From assembly GCF_019457635.1 (NCBI RefSeq), contig NZ_CP080412.1, forward strand, positions 4,154,001-4,218,000: a stretch of DNA of 64,000 nucleotides. The letters are read 5' to 3'. The first letter of the stretch is position 1. Each line of letters starts with the position of its first letter. The translations under genes and the position numbers were made by a program. Shown piece after piece: positions 1 through 8,670 of this stretch. This DNA comes from Shewanella mangrovisoli (GTDB lineage: Bacteria > Pseudomonadota > Gammaproteobacteria > Enterobacterales > Shewanellaceae). The notes below the pieces were generated by a model. It was given only the letters and a program-made list of their open reading frames with translations, was not told the DNA's origin and searched no databases.

Positions 1-123
1 ACAGGTCACGCAGAGTTGTCCCGCTGGCGGGACTGGGGTTGGATTGGCTATGGCTACAGAGGTCAAGGCACAGCCGTAGATCAGCGCGATGCCTTTGGCT
101 AATGTTCTAATTTTAATATTCAT
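1..123 (-). CDS. N-terminal fragment of an exported protein (runs off window start)
   Basis: This is a 41-codon open frame that continues past the left edge of the window. The ATG lies at 121-123 on the minus strand and is preceded by an AAGGAT ribosome-binding site. The visible protein begins MNIKIRTLAK, followed by a hydrophobic stretch and an AIA-like cleavage site near residue 26, so it has a Sec signal peptide. It then reads NPTPVPPAGQLCVTC. The closing CVTC could begin a CxxCH haem site, but the histidine would lie outside the window, so a cytochrome is only a possibility. The function is not known. Confidence 0.55.
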   Translation of the reverse strand, partial: MNIKIRTLAKGIALIYGCALTSVAIANPTPVPPAGQLCVTC

Positions 124-311
124 TTTCTATCCTTGAACATACCTTGAGTAGAACTTAAACGGCTCAAGTGCATAGCCAAGTCCTAAAGCTAGGTCGTTAA
201 AAAGAGATAATTGAGTTTTGCGTTCACACGTTTAGCCCACACTAAACGAGTTTGTACCTTACTCCTCGAATCTCCACTGAACAAGTATTAAAAGAATCTA
301 ATATTAAGTTA

Positions 312-1340
312 TTAATAACCAAATCGAGTCGCTTCAAAGCTATTCAATAACTTATGAAGCAGATAACAGAGGAATAACGTCGCAACAATCGCCACAAAAA
401 TACTGCTCACCCGGTACAGCGCACTAAAAATCAGGTCGTTGCCAGGGGTTAAGTATTGGCCAAACAAAATCCCTAGGGTGGTCATGGCACCAAACCCCAC
501 ACCAGAACCACTCGCCTCTTTCACATGGGCCTGAGCAAACAACATAAGCCCAATCCACAGCAGCGGCACAATCAGGATCAGCAATCCAGACCAATCGTAG
601 AGAAAGAGTTGCACCATTACCCCAAACGACACCCCAAGTAGAGTGCCCAACGCGCGTTTGCGGGCATAATCTAGCGCCCCGTTCCAATGCATAGGGAACA
701 GGAGTAACAAGGTGGTCGCCTGCGCCGACATAGAATCACGCAAATCGAAAATCTGAAACACTAAGAAAGAGAGCGTGGCAATGCTGGCACCGAGTAAAGC
801 CTCGTGGCGCATACGGTGCGGCGCCTTAGGGCCGGGTTTGTAGGCTGGACGAGGCTCGACATCCGGCCAGAGTGCCGTCATCAGATAGGCGATAACCACA
901 GACAATCCCGTCGCCCAGAAATTACTGAAGATTAAGTCATTGAGATCTGTGCCCGGATAGCTGGCAAAGTGCAGCATAATGCTTAAACTCAGCACGCCAT
1001 TGGCGCCAAACAGAAATAGGCTACCGCGGGACATAGCCGCAAAACGATATAAAAACAGTAAAAAGACAATCGGCGTCATCAATCCGGGGTGGCTACCGAA
1101 GAAACCTCCGAGCAGACCGACTTCAAGCCCCGCCATGGCCGATGAGGCCAGTAACTGCCGCATCGCATGGCCACTCATCACAGGGACGAGTCCCAGCAAT
1201 AACATTGGGGTTACCGTAAAAAACACCCCATTACTCCACCCAAAGAGCTTACACAGGGTAAAGCCAATGGTGCCACCAGTGGCAATGCGCAAACACTGAC
1301 GTAAATCATTGGTAGTTAAAGGGTTGTGGCGTAACAACAT
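312..1340 (-). CDS. DUF2955/FUSC-type inner-membrane efflux permease
   Basis: A 342-residue membrane protein made of two similar halves, each with several hydrophobic helices (about residues 18-155 and 180-335), separated by a Pro/Lys-rich cytoplasmic linker near residues 160-178. This is the layout of the fusaric-acid-resistance-like (FUSC/DUF2955) permeases, which pair with a membrane fusion protein to export aromatic acids or drugs. The partner lies 16 bp upstream (1357-2415) and a MarR regulator precedes it, so the three genes form one operon. The substrate cannot be read from the sequence. Family assignment is by overall pattern and position. Confidence 0.75.
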   Translation of the reverse strand: MLLRHNPLTTNDLRQCLRIATGGTIGFTLCKLFGWSNGVFFTVTPMLLLGLVPVMSGHAMRQLLASSAMAGLEVGLLGGFFGSHPGLMTPIVFLLFLYRFAAMSRGSLFLFGANGVLSLSIMLHFASYPGTDLNDLIFSNFWATGLSVVIAYLMTALWPDVEPRPAYKPGPKAPHRMRHEALLGASIATLSFLVFQIFDLRDSMSAQATTLLLLFPMHWNGALDYARKRALGTLLGVSFGVMVQLFLYDWSGLLILIVPLLWIGLMLFAQAHVKEASGSGVGFGAMTTLGILFGQYLTPGNDLIFSALYRVSSIFVAIVATLFLCYLLHKLLNSFEATRFGY

Positions 1341-1356
1341 GCGAATGGCCTTGAGA

Positions 1357-2415
1357 TTAATAGATGTAATGGAGCAGGCTAATGACCTTAATCTGCACCT
1401 TGGCTAGCAGGCTAAACAGCGTATTGTCAGGCAGCAATTGCACAGTGGCACGCGCACCTGCTGGCAGGTTGTTCATCGCATTGTCGTCTAATACTAAATG
1501 CAGTCTTAGGCGCTGCGCATCACGCACCCAGCGGTCCGACTCCTGCGGCGCCGCTAAACGGCCATTAGCATCAAACTGCCCCGCACTCACACCGGCATCC
1601 ACACTGCTCACTTGGGCGCGATATAAACGGCCAGGCTCGCCATCGAAGGCGATTAATGCAGGGTAAGATGCGTTAACACCACGTAAGGTCTTTTCACGAA
1701 AGTCGGCAATAATATCTAATTTATCAGAGACTAAGGCGAGTAGCGGCTGGCCCACAGCGGCAAAACTACCCACTTCGAGTTGCAGGTTGGTCACCACCCC
1801 ATCTTGGTCGGCACGAATTTGGGTGTAAGACAGGTTCAGCTCGGCTTGCTCTAAGGCATTTTTCGCTTGCCGCACTCTGAGGTTTTCTTCGCCATAGAGG
1901 CCACGGCTCACTTTGAGTTTATCGAGGCGAGCATTAGCGGCTAACAGATTCGCCTCGGCAGCATCCGCATCGCTATCGGCCTGATCCCGTTGCTGCTGCG
2001 ACACACCATGGGTGGCATACAGCGCATCTAAACGTTTAGCTTCACGGCGCTTAAGTTGAGCCGTAGTGGTACTGGCATTCACTTCCGCCTTGGCGGCTAG
2101 CAACGAAGCATCTAACTCGGCATTGTCCTGACGCACTTGCTCTAGGGCCAACTTGGCCTGAGACACGGCTAACTCAAAGGGAGCGGGGTCGACTTGAAAC
2201 AGTAAATCGCCCTTGGCGACCACTTGGTTATTCTTCACATTAATGGTTTGAATCTTACCGCTGATCTGCGGAGTCACCTTAGTCACCACACGGGTTGCCA
2301 TGGCCTGTGGGGTCAAGGGCATCATAGCGTCGGCAAACATAAAATAGCCAAACACAGCCACAAAACCGAGCATGGCGATTTTTACGAGGCGGGCAAATTG
2401 TTGATCCGGTGTCAT
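1357..2415 (-). CDS. HlyD/EmrA-like membrane fusion (adaptor) protein
   Basis: A periplasmic adaptor with one N-terminal membrane anchor (about residues 12-30, rich in Ala, Val and Phe). A biotinyl-lipoyl-like half follows (ISGKIQTINVKNNQVVAKGD, then LFQVDPAPF), then a long alpha-helical hairpin (about residues 75-190), the second lipoyl half, and a beta-barrel domain with FREKTLRGV and GARATVQLLP. It would link the DUF2955 permease to an outer-membrane channel. The ATG at 2413-2415 is chosen; a GTG at 2425-2427 overlapping the marR stop would add four residues, and neither has a strong ribosome-binding site. It is translationally close to marR. Confidence 0.8.
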   Translation of the reverse strand: MTPDQQFARLVKIAMLGFVAVFGYFMFADAMMPLTPQAMATRVVTKVTPQISGKIQTINVKNNQVVAKGDLLFQVDPAPFELAVSQAKLALEQVRQDNAELDASLLAAKAEVNASTTTAQLKRREAKRLDALYATHGVSQQQRDQADSDADAAEANLLAANARLDKLKVSRGLYGEENLRVRQAKNALEQAELNLSYTQIRADQDGVVTNLQLEVGSFAAVGQPLLALVSDKLDIIADFREKTLRGVNASYPALIAFDGEPGRLYRAQVSSVDAGVSAGQFDANGRLAAPQESDRWVRDAQRLRLHLVLDDNAMNNLPAGARATVQLLPDNTLFSLLAKVQIKVISLLHYIY

Positions 2416-2423
2416 CTTATTTC

Positions 2424-2900
2424 TCACTCAAGAATTTCTGTGCTCTTAGCCAACTTGGCTAAGGCGTTATCACTGATTAGACTAATGATGCGTTCAAACT
2501 CACCAAGCTCGCTGGCGCTGATCCCAGCCAACAACTCAGCACGCACTTGAATAATCCGCGCTTCGACTTGCTTTAATACATCCTTTCCCGCGGGCGTTAA
2601 CGACACGATTCGGGCGCGCTTATCTTTAGTGCAGCAGTGACGCTCGACTAAACCTTGCTCCTCAAGCTGCCCTAAAGTGCGCATCAAAGAAGCCAATTCA
2701 ATTTCCAGCGCATCCGCCAACACCTTCTGGCTCACGTTGTCGCCCAGACGCAATAACTTCCACAATGCCGTCCAGCGAGGATGAGTTAACCCGAGTGGCG
2801 CTAATTCCACATCCGCCACGGTGCGCCATAGTCGGTGCAAGCGGCCCAAATGTTCCGCCAGGGATAACTCCTTCAATCGCTCTAATTCTTTCTGCATCAT
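2424..2900 (-). CDS. MarR-family transcriptional regulator of the efflux operon
   Basis: A 158-residue winged-helix regulator. The LGLTHPRWTALWKLLRLG segment, the recognition helix region ALEIELASLMRTLGQLEEQGLVER and the wing CCTKDKRARIVSLTPAGKDVL match the MarR/SlyA family (about residues 35-110). It is the first gene of a three-gene operon with a membrane fusion protein and a permease. MarR proteins usually repress their own operon until a phenolic or drug ligand binds. A strong double inverted repeat sits immediately upstream (2911-2955) and is the likely binding site. Two adjacent ATGs (2898-2900 and 2895-2897) could serve as start. Confidence 0.85.
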   Translation of the reverse strand: MMQKELERLKELSLAEHLGRLHRLWRTVADVELAPLGLTHPRWTALWKLLRLGDNVSQKVLADALEIELASLMRTLGQLEEQGLVERHCCTKDKRARIVSLTPAGKDVLKQVEARIIQVRAELLAGISASELGEFERIISLISDNALAKLAKSTEILE

Positions 2901-2910
2901 GCTTACTCAT

Positions 2911-2955
2911 TTACTTAGCCTGCTAAGCATTATACTTAGTTAGCAGGCTAAGTAA
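2911..2955. promoter_or_regulatory. Double palindromic operator upstream of marR
   Basis: Sixteen bases at 2911-2926 (TTACTTAGCCTGCTAA) recur as an exact inverted repeat at 2940-2955. Each arm is itself a near-palindrome around CTTAGC/GCTAAG. The site ends 11 bp before the marR start, so bound protein would cover the promoter. Paired pseudo-palindromes are what a dimeric MarR protein would bind. The binding partner is inferred from position. Confidence 0.65.
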
Positions 2956-3115
2956 ATATTCGTCACGAAAAAAGATCTGTGCACGCTGCCACGAAATCTG
3001 CAAAAAAACGGAAAACAACTGAAAAAGGCTAAGCCGCTCCCAAATCTAAAAAGCAGTATCTCTATAATATTCAAAAAGATAATTAGGCAGGCATACGGAT
3101 ATTTGGAGGTTAACT

Positions 3116-5020
3116 GTGAAGAATTTAAACATTAGCACTAGGATAGTGTTAGGGATCAGCCTACTACTATTTGCGGTGATGAGCTTTATCATGCCGCTGG
3201 TGCTATCGGAATTTAGTCGCCAAATTCGCGAGTCCGAGCAGCGGGAACTGCACAAACTGTACGAAACCGCAGTCGCCAATATCGCCTCATCGGGCCAAAG
3301 AGCGCAGGCAATGGCGACATTAATCTCCTTAACCCCTGAGATCCAAAGCAGCTTTGCCGCACGCGACCGTGATGAATTACTGCAACGCACATTGCCGCTA
3401 TTTACCCATCTGAAACAAGATTTTGCCGTGCAGCAGTTTCAGTTCCACACCCCGCCTGCCACGTCGTTTTTACGCCTACACCGCCCTGAGAAATATGGTG
3501 ACGACCTCACCGCGATCCGTAAAACCATTGTCGAAACTAACACACAAAAACAACCGCTTAGCGGCTTAGAATATGGCGTGGAAGGCTTAGGGATCCGCGG
3601 GCTAGTGCCGATGAATTACCAAGGGCAGCACACGGGCTCGGTGGAATTTGGCATGTCCTTTGGCCAAACCTTCTTCGATCATTTTAAAAATGCTTATCAG
3701 GCCGAGATCAGTCTTCTGCTTCCAAAAGATGGCGGCTTTGTCCCCTTCGGAGGCACGTTTACCACAGACACCAGCGCCGCCAGCGAACTTAAGAGCGTTA
3801 TGCAAGGCGACGAATTGATCCGCACCATAGATTTAAACGGCAAGAGCTTTGCGCTCTATCGCCATGGAATAAAGGACTATTCGGGCAAAACCTTCGGGGT
3901 ATTAGATATTGCGCTGGACAGAAGCCATTCTGAGCAAGTAATGTCCGATATTCGTTTGAAACTCATCATGATAGGGGTCATAGCCCTCTTAATCGGTACT
4001 GTCATTGCGTGGTTTATCGCTAAGAGTATTACCCGTCCAATTGCCGAAACCACTGACGCACTCAATGATATTGCCGAGGGTGAAGGCGATTTAACCCGCC
4101 GTATCGAAGTGAAGAGCAAGGATGAAATGGCCCAACTTGCCCAGGCCTTTAACCGTTTCGCTGAGAAAATCCACGCCACAGTGGCCCAAGTATCAGACTC
4201 GACCAGCTTGCTCGCGACATCGGCCGAGGAAATGTCCGCCATCACCCATGAAACCCAGCAAATGGCGAATCGGCAACACCTAGAAACCGAACAGGTTGCC
4301 ACCGCGATGAACGAGATGGCGGCAACAGTGCAAGAGGTCGCCCACAATGCCACCGACGCCGCCGATGCAGCAACCCATGCCAGCGAGTCTACCGAGCAGG
4401 GCAAACAATTAGTCGAAAAAGTCATATCAACCATTAGCTTACTCGCCGATGAGATTGCCTTGGCGGCCAATGCCATTAACGATCTAGAGCGCAATACCAC
4501 GCAAATTGATTCGGTATTAGTCGTTATCCGCAATATTGCCGATCAAACCAACTTACTCGCCCTCAATGCCGCGATTGAGGCCGCCCGCGCCGGAGAACAA
4601 GGCCGTGGCTTTGCCGTGGTGGCGGATGAGGTACGCACACTCGCCAGCCGTACTCAGGCTTCCACCACAGAAATTCAGCAGATGATAGAAACGTTGCAAC
4701 AGAGTGCTAAGGCCACGGTCAGTAGCATGAATACCAGCACGGCCACTACACAGAGCTGCGTATCACTGGTGCATGAGGCGGGTTCAGCCCTCGAGGCCAT
4801 TACCCAAGCGGTATCCACCATCAGCCAAATGAACATTCAAATAGCCAGCGCCGCCAATGAGCAGTGCGCCGTTTCGGCGGAAATTAATAAAAACGTCAAT
4901 AATATTAATGATATTGCGACCAACGCGACCGAGAGTGCCGTGCAAACCGCGCGGGCGGGGGATGAACTCGCGCAGCTTTCAATGCGCTTAACGACTCTGC
5001 TCTCCCAATTTAGGATTTAG
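3116..5020 (+). CDS. Methyl-accepting chemotaxis protein (Cache-type sensor)
   Basis: A 634-residue chemoreceptor. TM1 lies at about residues 9-31, and a periplasmic sensor of about 250 residues follows. The sensor motif FLRLHRPEKYGDDL is typical of double-Cache/dCache_3 ligand domains. TM2 is at about 282-303, HAMP at about 304-357 (SITRPIAETTDALNDIAEGE), and a cytoplasmic signalling coil runs to the C-terminus. The conserved hairpin tip EAARAGEQGRGFAVVADEVR is near residues 487-506. It should signal through CheW/CheA to the flagellar motor. The start is GTG, supported by GGAGG at 3105-3109. It ends without a CheR-tethering pentapeptide. The ligand is unknown. Confidence 0.93.
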   Translation: MKNLNISTRIVLGISLLLFAVMSFIMPLVLSEFSRQIRESEQRELHKLYETAVANIASSGQRAQAMATLISLTPEIQSSFAARDRDELLQRTLPLFTHLKQDFAVQQFQFHTPPATSFLRLHRPEKYGDDLTAIRKTIVETNTQKQPLSGLEYGVEGLGIRGLVPMNYQGQHTGSVEFGMSFGQTFFDHFKNAYQAEISLLLPKDGGFVPFGGTFTTDTSAASELKSVMQGDELIRTIDLNGKSFALYRHGIKDYSGKTFGVLDIALDRSHSEQVMSDIRLKLIMIGVIALLIGTVIAWFIAKSITRPIAETTDALNDIAEGEGDLTRRIEVKSKDEMAQLAQAFNRFAEKIHATVAQVSDSTSLLATSAEEMSAITHETQQMANRQHLETEQVATAMNEMAATVQEVAHNATDAADAATHASESTEQGKQLVEKVISTISLLADEIALAANAINDLERNTTQIDSVLVVIRNIADQTNLLALNAAIEAARAGEQGRGFAVVADEVRTLASRTQASTTEIQQMIETLQQSAKATVSSMNTSTATTQSCVSLVHEAGSALEAITQAVSTISQMNIQIASAANEQCAVSAEINKNVNNINDIATNATESAVQTARAGDELAQLSMRLTTLLSQFRI

Positions 5021-5035
5021 TAATTAGCCAAAAAC

Positions 5036-5062
5036 AAAACGCCGCTCAGTAGCGGCGTTTTT
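5036..5062. terminator. Bidirectional rho-independent terminator
   Basis: A stem built on AACGCCGCT and AGCGGCGTT (about 5038-5059) is flanked by an A-run on the left and a T-run on the right. It can therefore end both the chemoreceptor transcript and the convergent metF transcript. Confidence 0.85.
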
Positions 5063-5078
5063 ATGGGCGTTGACTGCG

Positions 5079-5972
5079 TTATACCGCCTTTGGGCGAACC
5101 CCTAAGGTATGGCAAATCGCATAGGTCAGCTCGGCGCGGTTAAGGGTGTAGAAGTGGAAATCTTTAACACCTTCACGGGATAACACTTTGACCATATCGA
5201 TCGCCACGTTAGCGCCCACCAGCTGACGAGTGCCCGCATCATTCTCTAGGCCATCGAACTGCTTATGCAACCAGCTCGGCAAGCTCACATTGGTCATGCC
5301 CGCGAAACGTTTTAGCTGGGTGAAGTTAGTCACGGGTAAAATACCGGGCACGATTTCAACATCAATTCCCGCCGCAACGCAACGGTCGCGGAAACGCAGG
5401 TAAGATTCAACATCGAAGAAAAACTGGGTAATAGCACGGCTAGCACCGGCATCGATTTTACGCTTGAGGTTAATCAAATCGGCCTGAGCATTAGCCGCAT
5501 CTGGATGTACTTCAGGGTAAGCGGCAACCGAAATATCAAAGTCGGCCACTGAGCGCAGTAAGCGCACTAAATCCGCCGCAAAGCGAGTCGGTTTCGGGCT
5601 GCCCGCAGGCAAATCGCCACGCAGTGCAACTATGTCGCGGATCCCCGATTTCCAGTAATGCTTCGCCAGATCTAACAGTTCCTCGTCGCTGGCATCCACT
5701 AAGGTTAAGTGCGGCGCGGCAACCAGATTGGTTTCTTTTTGAATACGTTCAATCACGCCGTGGGTGCGGTCACGTACGCCCGAGTTGGCACCATAGGTCA
5801 CTGAAACAAACTTAGGATTCAGCGGCTCTAAACGGCGGATAGAGTTCCACAGGATCTGTTCCATTTCGGGGGTTGATGGCGGGAAAAACTCAAAAGAAAC
5901 ATTAATATCGCCATTAAGTTCAGACAAACTTTGGTTTAGCGAATGTGAATGTTGTGCGTGATGAAAAGCCAT
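5079..5972 (-). CDS. metF: 5,10-methylenetetrahydrofolate reductase
   Basis: A 297-residue FAD enzyme that reduces methylene-THF to 5-methyl-THF, the methyl donor for the last step of methionine synthesis. The family motifs are present: VSFEFFPPSTPEMEQ near the N-terminus with the catalytic Glu, FVSVTYGANSGVRDRTHG, DIVALRGDLPAG, and ITQFFFDVESYLRFRDRC. The start is the ATG at 5970-5972, with GAGGAAAT upstream; an upstream in-frame start would give an unconserved extension. It is transcribed alone between MetJ boxes (6042-6080) and a shared terminator, so MetJ repression is expected. Confidence 0.96.
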   Translation of the reverse strand: MAFHHAQHSHSLNQSLSELNGDINVSFEFFPPSTPEMEQILWNSIRRLEPLNPKFVSVTYGANSGVRDRTHGVIERIQKETNLVAAPHLTLVDASDEELLDLAKHYWKSGIRDIVALRGDLPAGSPKPTRFAADLVRLLRSVADFDISVAAYPEVHPDAANAQADLINLKRKIDAGASRAITQFFFDVESYLRFRDRCVAAGIDVEIVPGILPVTNFTQLKRFAGMTNVSLPSWLHKQFDGLENDAGTRQLVGANVAIDMVKVLSREGVKDFHFYTLNRAELTYAICHTLGVRPKAV

Positions 5973-6041
5973 GTGTATTTCCTCAACCGCCCGAGTGCGA
6001 CGCTCCATCGCGCTGGTACGACTTATTAATGCAGTAGTTTA

Positions 6042-6080
6042 ATCCATATGGACGTTTGGACGTCTATATGTCCATATACT
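6042..6080. promoter_or_regulatory. MetJ operator (tandem met boxes) of metF
   Basis: Tandem 8-bp units related to the met box AGACGTCT: GGACGTTT (6050-6057), GGACGTCT (6058-6065) and ATATGTCC (6066-6073), with weaker units on both sides. The array is about 75 bp upstream of the metF start codon. MetJ dimers bind such arrays cooperatively with S-adenosylmethionine as corepressor. Confidence 0.8.
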
Positions 6081-6178
6081 AGAGAAACTGGCGGTTAAGT
6101 CAAGCCAAAAAATCTCCCTTTTTGGCATTTTCTTATCCCTTGTTTGCCGCTTAGATCCTAGACCTAATTTTAGCCAAC

Positions 6179-6203
6179 AAAAAAGGACTCGAATGAGTCC
6201 TTT
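6179..6203 (-). terminator. Terminator after metBL
   Basis: The GGACTC/GAGTCC hairpin (6185-6200) is followed on the minus strand by a run of T residues. It lies about 65 bp beyond the metL stop. Confidence 0.75.
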
Positions 6204-6265
6204 AAGTCTATGAATATAGGTCGAATCAACTTGAAGATACGAGATTCAAGTGTCTGGGTTTATCA

Positions 6266-8659
6266 CTATTCTTGCAGCAGATCACGACAGATCTGCGTCA
6301 GATCCGATTGCACCGCCGCCGCTGTTACCTCACGGCCCGCACCCGGTCCACGGATAATCAGAGGATTACCTTGGTAGAAAGCAGAGCGGATCACAAACAC
6401 ATTGTCCCCGGGCGTGAGATTAGCGTAGGGATGATTCGCATCAATCCACTGTAATCCCACCTCGGCTTTTAGGGTCGCGCCACTATTGTCCAAGGAGGCG
6501 ACATATCTGAGCACTTTATTTTGCTCTGCCGCAGCGCCGTATTGTTGCTGCAATTCATCATCCAACTCACCGATACGAGCAAGGAATTGTTCCAGCGGAA
6601 TATCCGCTAAATGGGCTGGCACTAAGGAGCGCAGCTCAATATCCTCAAGCTCGATTTCAAGACCGATTTCACGGGCTAAAATCAGCAGCTTGCGCTGCAT
6701 ATCGCGGCCAGAAAGATCGTCGCGGGGATCGGGTTCGGTAATGCCGAGGCCACGCGCTTCAACCACTAATTCCGAGAAGGGTTTGCTGGTATCGTATTTC
6801 TCGAATAACCAACACAGGGTACCAGAGAAAATCCCGCCAACAGCTTCAACGCTATCGCCACTGTTACGCAAATCGTTTAAGGCGTGCTGGATAGGTAGAC
6901 CCGCGCCGCAGCTGGCGTTATAGCGCCAGAATAGACGGCGATAACCGAGTTGCTCCTTCAGCTCGCGGTAGAACGGCAGCGGGCCTGAACCCGCAAGCTT
7001 GTTCGCGCTGACCATATGGATGCCGCGCTCGAAAAACTCTGGGTATTGCAGGGTTAAACTGGCGCTGGCGCTGATATCTAATGCAATCAGTTCATCACAG
7101 TTAAGTTGTTCTAATTGTTCGAATAAGTGATCATATTGCCAAGGTGTTGCCTCGGCATCGAATTCCTGCTGCCAGTTTTCTAAATCCACAGCCACAGACT
7201 TGATCAGGGCTTTGCTGGAACTCACTAAACCGACGAGTTCGACACGTGCTTCAAGCTCTTGATTCAACGAGGGAGAAACTGACTTAAACAGCTTCACCCA
7301 CGCCTCGCCAATATTGCCCACACCCAGCAGTAATACACCAATGCGTTTACGTGGACCAGCACAGCGGCGATGCACTTTTTGCGTCAGCAGATTAACCTGC
7401 GACTGTGGCACTAAGGTCACCAGACTTAAGTCACCACTGAACAAAGGCTTAGCGTCGCGGCTCAGTAAACGGGCAAAGCTGCGGCGATAATGCTCGGCAT
7501 CGGCACTCACAAGCGCCACTAAACCGAGTTCGGTATTAATTTGCAGCTCCTTAATGCCGAGGGCTTCGGCCTGTGCATCCAATAACTTTTGTACTTGTTT
7601 CTGGTTTTCAGCGGTGTAGGCAAGTTCGAGTCGTTGATGCGCCGATACCCAATGGGCCAGCGGCGTTAACCCCGCTTCGACTAATTGCTCGAGCAGGCTG
7701 GCCACATCGCCCGCAATCTTAAAGCCAAATAACACCACGGCATTCAGGTTGGTCACCACGGGCGCACTCGCCGAGGAACTGTGGGGAGCAATCAGGGTAA
7801 AGTCGGTATGGGAGGCGTAGCTTGAGCGCACGGCCAGGCTCACCTCAGTGTTAAATAGCGGCTGCAAAGTGCGTGAATGCAACACGGGCGAGCCTAAACG
7901 CGCCAAGCGGTCGGCTTCGGCGAGGGACATGCTCTTGAGTAATTTCGCATCGTTGATCTTATTCGGATCGGCGTTAAATACCCCTTCAACGTCGGTCCAA
8001 ATGGTCACGCGTTCAATGTCGGCAAGGCTAGCAATTAAGCTGGCACTAAAGTCAGAGCCATTGCGACCCAATAGCAAGGTATCGCCACGCTCGTTGGCGC
8101 AGATAAAACCTGTGATCACTAAACGCTCGTTAGGATGCGCGGCCAGTAAAGCTTGCACTTTGGTACGGGATTCTTGCACACGAATTTGCGGCACGGCGGC
8201 CTCGTCGGCCACGAGAATCGAACAGGCATCCACATGACTTGCGGCGACACCCGATTCACGCAGCAGCGCGGCCATCAGGCGCGCCGACCAACGTTCACCA
8301 AAGCTCACCACATGGCTAATTTGGTAATCGTTACGGGAATCTAAAGATAATAGACTGATTAACTGGGCTTTATCCGTAGTTAAACGCTCACGCAGATCCC
8401 GCGCTTGCTCATTGGATAACAGCTGCTCAATCAAGCCTTGCTGATAACTGATAAGGACTTGCAACTCTTCTTGCCATAATTGGTTGCTATCGCGCAGGGA
8501 CAATAATTTATATAAAAAGTTAGTGGTTTTACCCGCGGCAGACACCACCACCAGATCATCACTATGACCATGGGTTAACAGAATATGGGCGACTCGGCGA
8601 TAACAATCGGCATCGGCTAAGCTGGAACCACCAAATTTATGTAAGTGACAACGTGCCAT
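6266..8659 (-). CDS. metL: Bifunctional aspartokinase / homoserine dehydrogenase II
   Basis: A 797-residue fusion enzyme that catalyses the first and third steps from aspartate towards methionine and threonine. The aspartokinase half begins with the nucleotide motif KFGGSSLADAD and carries LLGRNGSDFSASLIA and VTIWTDVEGVFNADP. A central regulatory region follows. The dehydrogenase half starts near residue 450 with GVLLLGVGNIGEAW (NAD(P) fold) and contains SANKLAGSGPLPFYRE and GIFSGTLCWLFEKY. ATG 8657-8659, with AGAGGAA upstream, is chosen over a TTG seven codons earlier. It lies 11 bp after metB in one operon, which implies the MetJ-controlled isozyme MetL rather than ThrA. Confidence 0.95.
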   Translation of the reverse strand: MARCHLHKFGGSSLADADCYRRVAHILLTHGHSDDLVVVSAAGKTTNFLYKLLSLRDSNQLWQEELQVLISYQQGLIEQLLSNEQARDLRERLTTDKAQLISLLSLDSRNDYQISHVVSFGERWSARLMAALLRESGVAASHVDACSILVADEAAVPQIRVQESRTKVQALLAAHPNERLVITGFICANERGDTLLLGRNGSDFSASLIASLADIERVTIWTDVEGVFNADPNKINDAKLLKSMSLAEADRLARLGSPVLHSRTLQPLFNTEVSLAVRSSYASHTDFTLIAPHSSSASAPVVTNLNAVVLFGFKIAGDVASLLEQLVEAGLTPLAHWVSAHQRLELAYTAENQKQVQKLLDAQAEALGIKELQINTELGLVALVSADAEHYRRSFARLLSRDAKPLFSGDLSLVTLVPQSQVNLLTQKVHRRCAGPRKRIGVLLLGVGNIGEAWVKLFKSVSPSLNQELEARVELVGLVSSSKALIKSVAVDLENWQQEFDAEATPWQYDHLFEQLEQLNCDELIALDISASASLTLQYPEFFERGIHMVSANKLAGSGPLPFYRELKEQLGYRRLFWRYNASCGAGLPIQHALNDLRNSGDSVEAVGGIFSGTLCWLFEKYDTSKPFSELVVEARGLGITEPDPRDDLSGRDMQRKLLILAREIGLEIELEDIELRSLVPAHLADIPLEQFLARIGELDDELQQQYGAAAEQNKVLRYVASLDNSGATLKAEVGLQWIDANHPYANLTPGDNVFVIRSAFYQGNPLIIRGPGAGREVTAAAVQSDLTQICRDLLQE

Positions 8660-8670
8660 CTCGAATTCCT

